This document shows, in pieces, positions 1 to 5,669 of a stretch of DNA of 8,600 nucleotides. Position 1 is the stretch's first letter; each line of letters starts with the position of its first letter. The position numbers were made by a program, and so were the translations under genes. Source of the stretch: Chthonomonadaceae bacterium (GTDB lineage Bacteria > Armatimonadota > Chthonomonadetes > Chthonomonadales > Chthonomonadaceae). The notes below the pieces were generated by a model. It searched no databases and had not been told where the DNA came from. It saw only the letters and a program-made list of their open reading frames with translations. The stretch lies in NCBI GenBank assembly GCA_014377395.1, contig JACMPS010000208.1, forward strand, positions 1 to 8,600, in the 5' to 3' direction.

Positions 1-372
1 GACGCACAGCGCGAAATGGTGCATCTGCTTTGCACTGCGCTTGATCTTACTTCGCCGGAAAGTTCAAGCCAATGCGTGATTACCACGCACAGCCCCTACA
101 TTTTGTCGGCACTCAATAATCTCATTTACGGGGCAAAACTCATTGAGGAAGACGCAAGTCGAAAAGACGCCGTTCGTGAAATCCTCGGAGAAACCGACCT
201 CGTTTCGCCGAAAGATGTTCGTGCCTACCACTTCGAGAACGGAAGCGCAACTCGTATTCAGGACGAGGAAACGGGGCTAATCACTGCCGACGCCATTGAT
301 GAAGTTTCACAGAGGCTCGGTATGGAGTTCGAGAGCTTGCTGAGTGTGGAGTTTGCGGAGAAGGCGGCGTGA
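1..372 (+). CDS. AAA family (SMC/OLD-like) ATPase, C-terminal fragment
   Basis: The reading frame is open from the first base, so this is the last 123 residues of a longer protein that begins before the window. Fragment residues 26-35 read VITTHSPYIL, the hydrophobic strand plus switch histidine (H30) that follow Walker B in ABC/SMC/OLD-type ATPases of the AAA_15/AAA_21 group. The next residues (LSALNNLIYGAKLI) also suit that fold. Only about 93 residues follow the histidine, too few for the TOPRIM nuclease domain that ends OLD and GajA proteins, so this ATPase probably lacks its own nuclease. The tail is acidic and mixed and shows no recognisable domain. Its stop codon lies inside the start of the next gene (GTGA overlap, 369-372), which implies translational coupling and joint function with the PD-(D/E)XK-like protein downstream. 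The family assignment is fairly safe. The system type cannot be named without the N-terminal part. Confidence 0.8.
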   Translation, partial: DAQREMVHLLCTALDLTSPESSSQCVITTHSPYILSALNNLIYGAKLIEEDASRKDAVREILGETDLVSPKDVRAYHFENGSATRIQDEETGLITADAIDEVSQRLGMEFESLLSVEFAEKAA

Positions 373-791
373 TCCCTATTCCAGCCCATTGTATCGAAAT
401 TCATCAAAAACCTCTTTTTCCTCTTTCCGAGGATGGTTGCCGTCTCCCTGTCGAAAATCCGCATCGGTACAAAGTCGAGCAAATCCAAATTGATCACTGC
501 ACGATTCAAGACCCTGATACAATGAAATGCGATTATTTGCTCAATGTGGAGGCGACGGATGCGTCTTACCTCATCGAACTCAAGGGGAGCAAGTGGAAAG
601 ATGCTTACGGGCAGATCGAAACGACCTACGCTCTGGTAAAAGACGGTATGAGAAAAAGGCGTGTCTGGTTGATTTGTACTTCCGGCACCGTGAACATTCC
701 CCTGAACGATCAGGTTAAGATGAGCCGAGAGGCGAGAAAGAAGGGGGTGGAATTACAGTTCACTCGTCACAAACGCCCTTACTCCCTCTAG
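369..791 (+). CDS. Small PD-(D/E)XK nuclease-like protein coupled to the ATPase
   Basis: This 140-aa protein starts at GTG, overlaps the ATPase stop by 4 nt, and has GGAG at 357-360 as ribosome binding site with 8-nt spacing. The sequence shows the spacing of a PD-(D/E)XK nuclease core: D55 in KCDYLL, a hydrophobic strand ending in E70-x-K72 (YLIELKG), and a following helix with Q82 (AYGQIETT). A second strand, VWLICTS (99-105), then a basic C-terminus (KK and RHKR) complete a minimal fold and could contact nucleic acid. No signal peptide or membrane segment is visible. The coupling to an ATPase that seems to lack a TOPRIM domain suggests that the ATPase controls this protein, as in other ATPase-effector defence pairs. 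That role is inferred. I do not recognise a named family. The alternative is a catalytically inactive nuclease-fold adaptor. Confidence 0.75.
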   Translation: MIPIPAHCIEIHQKPLFPLSEDGCRLPVENPHRYKVEQIQIDHCTIQDPDTMKCDYLLNVEATDASYLIELKGSKWKDAYGQIETTYALVKDGMRKRRVWLICTSGTVNIPLNDQVKMSREARKKGVELQFTRHKRPYSL

Positions 792-820
792 CGAAAAACG
801 CAAAATCAGAATGAAAACAG

Positions 821-863
821 AGCGGGTTGCAATCTCAAGCGTGAGATCGCAACCCGCTTTTTT
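821..863 (+). terminator. Strong intrinsic (Rho-independent) terminator
   Basis: Arms 821-837 and 842-858 pair over 17 positions with a single A-C mismatch, around a 4-nt loop (AGCG). The outer half of the stem is GC-rich (AGCGGGTTGC/GCAACCCGCT), and a run of six T (858-863) follows at once. It lies 30 nt after the nuclease-like gene, so it ends the ATPase/nuclease transcript and separates it from the chemotaxis operon. Confidence 0.92.
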
Positions 864-986
864 GCTGTCTTGCCCCTCTCTTTTCGTCGAAATACGCCGA
901 CAATCACACCGCAGAAATACAAGTTTATCGGCTTAAAAAATTACCTGTAAATGATTTGAGAAGAACGGGATTGAGGGAGAACAAAG

Positions 987-1454
987 ATGAGTGCGACCGC
1001 AACCATGACCGAACAACGCGAGGAACATCTCGTTATTTTTACGCTGGACGGGGAAGACTACGGCGTGGAAATCGCGCTCGTCAATGAGATTATTCGGCGT
1101 CAGGAAATCACGCAAATTCCCCGCGCCCTCTCCGATGTCGAGGGCGTCATCAACCTGCGTGGCAAAATTGTTCCCATTCTCGACTTGCGGAAGCGGCTCG
1201 GTCTGCCCTCCCTTGAGACGACGGGAGCCACCCGAATCGTCGTTGTGGAAATCAGAGAAAACACGGTTGGGCTGATCGTTGATGGCGTGAAGGGCGTTCT
1301 TCGTCTTGAGGCAAGCCTGATTGAGCCACCGTCTCCTCTGGTCAATCGTTCCGAAGACGATGATTTTGTGCGGGGAGTCGGAAAGCACGAGGGCAGCCTG
1401 ATTATTCTGCTGAACTTGGAGCGTACTCTGCGCTTGGAAATCACGGGCGAATAG
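987..1454 (+). CDS. cheW: Chemotaxis coupling protein CheW
   Basis: CheW is the cytoplasmic adaptor that joins chemoreceptor tips to the P5 domain of CheA in the signalling array. The 155-aa length is typical. The CheW fold is visible throughout: the first strand EEHLVIFTLDGEDYGV (12-27), the helix VNEIIRRQEITQIP (32-45), the hallmark VEGVINLRGKIVPILDLRKR (51-70), the second barrel VVVEIRENTVGLIVDGVKGV (85-104), and the closing strand GSLIILLNLERTL (136-148). The ATG at 987 is preferred because GAGGGAGA (973-980) lies just upstream. The next in-frame ATG (1005) has no such site. It is the first gene of a cheW-cheA-HDOD operon and follows a terminator, so a promoter is expected within 864-970. 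I saw only weak -35/-10 resemblance there (around 924-929 and 947-952). cheA follows 59 nt later. Confidence 0.95.
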   Translation: MSATATMTEQREEHLVIFTLDGEDYGVEIALVNEIIRRQEITQIPRALSDVEGVINLRGKIVPILDLRKRLGLPSLETTGATRIVVVEIRENTVGLIVDGVKGVLRLEASLIEPPSPLVNRSEDDDFVRGVGKHEGSLIILLNLERTLRLEITGE

Positions 1455-1513
1455 GGCGACCGCAAAGGGCTACGCAAAGACGAAAACGGGCAAGACGGAA
1501 AGCGAGTGGAGCG

Positions 1514-4165
1514 ATGAATGAGGAAATGAGTCAGTACCTGGGGCTTTTTCTGGATGAGGCGTCTGAACAACTGGAACTGCTGGAACACGACATTCTGCTT
1601 TTGGAGCAGGACGCTTCGCCCGATCTGCTGGACAGAATTTTCCGGGCGGCTCACACGCTCAAAGGCTCTTCCCGTGCGATGGGCTTTACGCCGATGGGTG
1701 AACTCACGCACGCGCTGGAGGACGTTTTTGATCGGCTCCGACAACAAACGCTTTCGATCACTCGCCCTCTGATAGATGCCCTGTTTGCCGGACTCGATTC
1801 GCTCAAAGAAATGCGTGAACAGATCGCCACATCCGGGCAAACTCACGAAGACACCGCGGTTCTTTGCGCCCGATTGCGCTCTCTGCTGGGGAGAAGCATT
1901 GAAGAGCCAAGACCAATTGAAAAGGGGAAAGTCGAGGAGGAGAAAGACAAAAAAGCGAAGACATCCTCTGTTCTTCTGGCGCGTCCCGGTACGCCTCACC
2001 TCGACTCCGAAACCGAAGATTGTCTTCGGCTTGCGCTTAACGAAGAAGGTGGCACCGCTTTCTGGATTGCACTTGATTTTGCTCAGGATTGTTTGATGAA
2101 GTCGGTGCGGGCGATGCTGGCGATCAACTCACTGAACGAAATCGGTCAGGTGCTGATTACCGAGCCGATTGGCGAAGAGATCGAAGCGGAGGGTTTCAGT
2201 CTTCCGCTTTACTTACTGGTACAAACCTCGCATACCGAGGCGGAAGTCTCGACGCGCATGGCACGGCTTTCTGAGACGGTTTTGATTAGTCTTACAGAGT
2301 GGCATGAAGAAATACCATTACAGCAAATTCAGGATACAAGTGTCACCCCGTTTTCATTTCTGCTTTCCGTGTCTCAGCAGGAGGCGATTGATGAAGCCCA
2401 TTCCGTAGGGGAGCGACTCGTTTCCCTGCGAATTCGTCTTGCCGACGATTGTGTGATGAAATCCATTCGCGCTTTGATGGTAATGAACGCTCTTGAAGCC
2501 GTCGGCTCCGTGATCGCGCTCAATCCCGATGAGGAAGCGTTGGAGGCGGAAACCTTCGAGCAGACCTTTGATGTGCTTCTCGCTACGCAAGTTGAGGAGG
2601 CACTGATTCGTCTCGCTATCGAGCGAGTTTCGGAGGCTACCTGCGAGTTGATAACCGATTGGAAGGCAGAAAGAGAGCCCGCGACCAACACAATCGCGGA
2701 GGCGTCACTGACTTCCGGTTTTGTTCATTCTCTGGAAGTGCCGAACCTTGCGCCTGTCGAAACTCCCGACGCTTTGCACCCTGTAGCTCTTTCTCCTGCG
2801 CGTCCCACCCCGCCGCCCACGCAGACACACGCACAGACGCAAACGGTGCGCGTGGATGTCGCACGGCTCGATAAATTGCTGAATCTGATCGGTGAACTCG
2901 TGATTGACCGCACTCGAATCGCTCAGTTGGGAACGCTCTTGGAACAGAAATACGGACTTCACGAACTCATTGAAAGCATGAATGAAACGGCAACTCATGT
3001 CGGGCGTATCACCGACGAATTGCAAAGCGAAATCATGAAGGCTCGCTTGATTCCCATTGATACCGTGTTCAATCGTTTTCCACGCATGATCCGCGATCTC
3101 GCTCAAAAACTCGGTAAGGAAGTCGAATTTGTGGTGGAGGGCAAGGAAACGGAACTGGATCGCTCCGTAGTCGAGATTATCGGGGATCCCCTGGTTCACA
3201 TGCTCCGCAACAGTGTGGATCACGGCATCGAAACGCCGGAAGAGCGTGAGGACAGAGGCAAATCACGAACGGGAACCGTGACTCTGCGGGCGCGTCATCA
3301 GGAAAACCACATCGTTATCGAGATTGAGGACGACGGAAAGGGCATGAGTCCAGCGGCTTTGCGGGCGATTGCGGTCCGAAAGGGATTGCTGACCTCAGAG
3401 GCGGCGTATCGTTTGACGGATCGAGAAGCCCTTCAGATTATTTTCGCTCCCGGCTTTTCGACGGCGGCGGTTGTTTCGGAAGTGTCGGGTCGCGGCGTTG
3501 GAATGGACATCGTAAAAAGCAATCTGGAACGTCTCGGTGCGATAATGGACATTCAGAGCGAGATCGGAGAGGGATCACGCTTCACGATCAAACTCCCTCT
3601 GACGCTGGCGATTATCCGGGGACTGCTGGTGAAAGTGGCGGGCGGCGTCTTCGCCCTTCCGCTTGTTGCGGTTCAGGAGACGTTGCGGGTGGATGTCGCG
3701 GCTTTGCACCGAATCAACGGGCGCGAAGTCATTTTGCAACGAGGGCATACGCTCCCGATTATTCGGTTGGACGAGATTTTCGATCTCTCCTGCGCCATTG
3801 TCCCGGAAGAGCCAAAAAGCGGGCGATCAACCTCTTCCTTAAGTGGGATGAACTCTTTGCAACACCTTGCCGATAATGAACGGACACTTAATTCTCGCCG
3901 GAGTAATGAAATTTATCTGGTGATTGTGGGCAATGGAACCAGCACCGTTGGATTAGTGGTGGATCGCTTGATTGGAGAGCAAGAAGTCGTGATTAAAACT
4001 CTGGGGAAATTCATCGGGCAGATTGCCGGGATTTCAGGAGCCACCATTCTCGGCGATGGGCGTGTTGCTCTCATTGCCGACATAAACGGAATTATCGAAG
4101 TAGCAACCGAGCGAAACTATTCCGAGGTTCAACGTCGGCGAGAGGAAGCATTAGATGCCGCCTGA
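1514..4165 (+). CDS. cheA: Chemotaxis histidine kinase CheA with duplicated P2 domain
   Basis: CheA autophosphorylates in response to receptors and passes phosphate to CheY/CheB. Domains in order: Hpt/P1 at about 1-125 with the phospho-accepting H47 in AAHTLKGSSRAMGF; a charged linker; P2a at about 163-263; P2b at about 283-383; a Pro/Thr-rich linker (410-442); P3 dimerisation helices from about 443; the P4 kinase with N-box HMLRNSVDHG (562-571), G1 DDGKGM (606-611), F-box IFAPGFS (643-649), G2 GRGVGMDIV (659-667) and G3 GEGSRF (685-690); and a CheW-like P5 (about 698-866). All catalytic boxes are intact. At 883 aa it is longer than usual CheA proteins (about 650-750 aa), because of the second P2 and a roughly 38-residue polar insert in P5 (760-797). 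The start is ATG 1514 (GGAG at 1508-1511, close spacing). ATG 1526 (Met5) is a real alternative and loses only four residues. The 3' end overlaps the HDOD gene by 11 nt. Confidence 0.96.
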   Translation: MNEEMSQYLGLFLDEASEQLELLEHDILLLEQDASPDLLDRIFRAAHTLKGSSRAMGFTPMGELTHALEDVFDRLRQQTLSITRPLIDALFAGLDSLKEMREQIATSGQTHEDTAVLCARLRSLLGRSIEEPRPIEKGKVEEEKDKKAKTSSVLLARPGTPHLDSETEDCLRLALNEEGGTAFWIALDFAQDCLMKSVRAMLAINSLNEIGQVLITEPIGEEIEAEGFSLPLYLLVQTSHTEAEVSTRMARLSETVLISLTEWHEEIPLQQIQDTSVTPFSFLLSVSQQEAIDEAHSVGERLVSLRIRLADDCVMKSIRALMVMNALEAVGSVIALNPDEEALEAETFEQTFDVLLATQVEEALIRLAIERVSEATCELITDWKAEREPATNTIAEASLTSGFVHSLEVPNLAPVETPDALHPVALSPARPTPPPTQTHAQTQTVRVDVARLDKLLNLIGELVIDRTRIAQLGTLLEQKYGLHELIESMNETATHVGRITDELQSEIMKARLIPIDTVFNRFPRMIRDLAQKLGKEVEFVVEGKETELDRSVVEIIGDPLVHMLRNSVDHGIETPEEREDRGKSRTGTVTLRARHQENHIVIEIEDDGKGMSPAALRAIAVRKGLLTSEAAYRLTDREALQIIFAPGFSTAAVVSEVSGRGVGMDIVKSNLERLGAIMDIQSEIGEGSRFTIKLPLTLAIIRGLLVKVAGGVFALPLVAVQETLRVDVAALHRINGREVILQRGHTLPIIRLDEIFDLSCAIVPEEPKSGRSTSSLSGMNSLQHLADNERTLNSRRSNEIYLVIVGNGTSTVGLVVDRLIGEQEVVIKTLGKFIGQIAGISGATILGDGRVALIADINGIIEVATERNYSEVQRRREEALDAA
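2000..2662 (+). repeat. Tandem duplication of the CheA P2 domain (within cheA)
   Basis: Two copies of a domain resembling the Thermotoga-type CheA P2 (response-regulator docking) lie in tandem at residues 183-263 and 303-383. They align without a gap over 81 residues at a constant offset of 120. By my hand count 27 positions are identical (about one third). Shared landmarks are DCxMKSxRA, a Gly-x-Val turn, a Pro before ExxEAExF, and a final T-x-W. A preceding acidic helix (about 163-180 and 283-300) seems to belong to the repeat unit. At the DNA level the copies are well diverged, so the duplication is old and under protein-level constraint. Confidence 0.85.
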
Positions 4166-5057
4166 AGTGAAATCAGTAAAGATAGATCGTGCGGAATTTC
4201 AGCAGACCCTGGAAAAAAAACTGGCGGATTTGCCGCCGCTTCCTGCGGTTGTTTCACGAATCATGCAGATCGTCAACGATCCGAACGCAACGGCAGAGGA
4301 TATGAATCGCCTGATTTCAATGGATCCCGGACTCACTTCTAAGGTACTTCGCATCGTCAACTCGGCGTATTATGGGTTTCCGAAGCGGGTTTCCACGATC
4401 ACGCAGGCGGTTCTCATTCTGGGTTTCAGCACCATTCGCAATCTGGTGATGGGCGTTTCCGCTTTCGGTCTTCTCTCCCGAAAATCCATGCCTTACGGTC
4501 TTAATCGGGATCGTTTCTGGGAACACTCAGTAGCGGTAGCGGTGAGTGGGAGCGTGATTGCAAAGCGCCGTCTGCCAAAAAACCGGAATGCCGCCGACGA
4601 TGCGTTTATCGGTGGATTGTTGCATGATCTCGGTGCCTTATTTCTGGACAGTTATTTTCCGTTGCAATACGCGGTGGCTCTGGCTTTCGCTTCCCATGAA
4701 AAGAAGAGTGCTCGCGAGTCCGAACTCGCAGTTCTTAGTCTTGAACATGGCATGGTGGGACGAAAGATTGCGGATCACTGGAATTTTCCGGGGCACATCG
4801 CTTCTATGATCGGCGAACACCATGAACCCATGACGGCGGGCGATCACTACGAGGCGGTGTCCGTAATTCATGCCGCCGACTGGCTTGCGTGGGAGGTGGG
4901 TTTCGCGCCTTCCGAACATTCTGCTCCCCCCGAATTGCACCCGGAAGTCGAGAGTTGGTTGGGGTTCGATCCTCAAGCGTGGGAGGAAATCAAAGCCGAA
5001 TCACTCAAGCAATTCGAGGGCTGTGCGAGTATGCTCCAGGTGGCGAAAGAGGGTTAG
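4155..5057 (+). CDS. HDOD-domain protein, signalling/output partner of the chemotaxis operon
   Basis: This 300-aa cytoplasmic protein has an N-terminal HDOD domain (PF08668 type). The diagnostic run is LADLPPLPAVVSRIMQIVND (23-42), then the DPGLTSKVLRIVNSAYYG stretch (57-74), and ITQAVLILGFSTIRNLV (82-98). An HD-like pattern is kept: H124 (WEHS), H157-D158 (GLLHDLG), H198, H222/H223 (GEHHEP) and D242 (HAADW). Metal binding is therefore conceivable, although HDOD domains are generally thought to act as protein-interaction or signalling modules rather than hydrolases. No second output domain (GGDEF, EAL or receiver) is present. The ATG at 4155 overlaps cheA by 11 nt and has AGAGGA at 4141-4146 with 8-nt spacing, so translation is likely coupled to cheA. 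The context suggests a regulator or output of the CheA pathway; the actual target is unknown. Confidence 0.9.
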   Translation: MPPEVKSVKIDRAEFQQTLEKKLADLPPLPAVVSRIMQIVNDPNATAEDMNRLISMDPGLTSKVLRIVNSAYYGFPKRVSTITQAVLILGFSTIRNLVMGVSAFGLLSRKSMPYGLNRDRFWEHSVAVAVSGSVIAKRRLPKNRNAADDAFIGGLLHDLGALFLDSYFPLQYAVALAFASHEKKSARESELAVLSLEHGMVGRKIADHWNFPGHIASMIGEHHEPMTAGDHYEAVSVIHAADWLAWEVGFAPSEHSAPPELHPEVESWLGFDPQAWEEIKAESLKQFEGCASMLQVAKEG

Positions 5058-5124
5058 AGTTAAGTCTCTTGTCCAGAAATTTCCTTTTGATACGTTGCTG
5101 AATAGAAGAAACTAATCCGGCGAT

Positions 5125-5148
5125 GCCCTCTCTTAAAGGGCTTATCTT
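5125..5148 (+). terminator. Possible weak terminator after the chemotaxis operon
   Basis: A 5-bp stem GCCCT/AGGGC (5125-5129 with 5137-5141) with a 7-nt loop is followed by an interrupted T-rich stretch, TTATCTTGTT. It lies about 70 nt after the HDOD stop. The stem is short and the T-run is broken, so the large palindrome just downstream may be the main transcription stop. Confidence 0.35.
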
Positions 5149-5149
5149 G

Positions 5150-5188
5150 TTCCTACGCAAGAAGACGAAACGTCTTCTTGCGTAGGAA
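5150..5188. repeat. Perfect 18-bp inverted repeat with 3-nt loop
   Basis: Arms 5150-5167 (TTCCTACGCAAGAAGACG) and 5171-5188 are exact reverse complements around AAA. A G-T wobble and two A-T pairs can extend the stem to 5147-5191. Lying between convergent genes, it could act as a bidirectional terminator or RNA-stabilising 3' hairpin, although neither side has a clean U-tract. It may equally be a dispersed palindromic element. Confidence 0.85.
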
Positions 5189-5212
5189 TAAATTCCGCGC
5201 CCCGTTCCGCCC

Positions 5213-5248
5213 GCGCCCAATCACAAATGGGCGTGGAGAGCAACGCCC
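5213..5248. repeat. Overlapping alternative hairpins, REP-like element
   Basis: GGGCGT (5229-5234) can pair with ACGCCC (5243-5248) or, together with the preceding T, with upstream GCGCCCA (5213-5219, one G-T wobble). The two hairpins are therefore mutually exclusive. The GC-rich arms followed by CCTACA resemble the short dispersed palindromes (reading TGTAGGGGCG on the other strand) scattered in many bacterial genomes. Membership of a genomic repeat family is inferred from form only. Confidence 0.5.
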
Positions 5249-5342
5249 CTACACGGTTCGCAGGACTTCCTTCGGACACACTATTCGTCCTAAACAAAAG
5301 ATCATCCCCACTATTTTTGCATTGAGTCCACACAGGTGGAAA

Positions 5343-5364
5343 TCCTGCAGACCGTTGAGCAGGA
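5343..5364. repeat. Small hairpin TCCTGC/GCAGGA
   Basis: A perfect 6-bp stem (5343-5348 with 5359-5364) encloses a 10-nt loop. It is the fourth hairpin in the same gene-free stretch. No T-run follows, so a terminator role is unlikely. Confidence 0.4.
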
Positions 5365-5387
5365 GTTTGTAATTGGAGCATTTTTGT

Positions 5388-5412
5388 AGCCGGGGAATTG
5401 ATTCCCCAGGCT
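5388..5412. repeat. Palindromic repeat AGCCGGGGAA/TTCCCCaGGCT
   Basis: AGCC+GGGGAA (5388-5397) pairs with TTCCCC and GGCT (5402-5407 and 5409-5412), with a single bulged A at 5408 and loop TTGA. Ten base pairs in 25 nt is far from random. The shape, with TTTTTGT just before it, resembles dispersed palindromic elements like the one at 5213-5248. On the minus strand the stem is followed by ACAAAAA, so it is not an intrinsic terminator in that direction. Confidence 0.6.
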
Positions 5413-5669
5413 CCCTCTCGCAACAATCTGAAAACCTTTTCGCTAAGGGACAGGATAAGTCTTAAAGAGGACTGATCGCTTGGAGTGTGCGGAGAAAGTT
5501 TATGTTCGGGATTGGAAATAAGAGCGATTTTGCTCTGCCTGCGTCCGCGATTGGATGAACTCGGAACGGTGAAGTTGCCTTCAATGAATTGATGCCGCCG
5601 TTCTCGTCATTATTGCCTTTTCAACGCACTCCCACAGAAGCGATCTCGCCTTTTCTCTCGCTGCAAGGG

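Larger units (their letters stand above)
5058..5669. other. 612-nt gene-free convergent intergenic region rich in hairpin repeats
   Basis: This stretch separates the 3' ends of the chemotaxis operon (plus strand) and the peptidase gene (minus strand). I see no credible gene: the short open frames across it run through palindromic repeats, lack ribosome binding sites and have repeat-like composition. Its left two thirds hold at least five hairpins (listed separately). The right part, about 5413-5669, shows little except a small 5-bp hairpin at 5521-5536 (AGAGC/GCTCT), which might help terminate the minus-strand peptidase transcript. Confidence 0.7.

Noticed and set aside
922..934. GCCGATAAA on the minus strand, resembling a sigma-28 (flagellar) -10 box
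   Set aside because: No TAAAGTTT-like -35 element stands at the right distance, and it would drive transcription away from cheW towards the terminator.
1455..1513. 59-nt gap between cheW and cheA, checked for a promoter or small gene
   Set aside because: No hairpin, promoter-like pair or open frame is seen; an ordinary operon spacer.
1100..1999. 299-codon open frame on the minus strand opposite cheW/cheA
   Set aside because: Arg/Ser-rich translation without any domain, wholly antisense to two certain genes and spanning their junction; a shadow of their codon usage.
2705..3223. 172-codon minus-strand open frame within cheA
   Set aside because: It lies opposite the conserved P3/P4 kinase coding sequence and resembles no family.
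5142..5426. 94-codon minus-strand open frame in the intergenic region
   Set aside because: It runs through at least four hairpin repeats and has no ribosome binding site or recognisable domain; a product of palindromic repeats.
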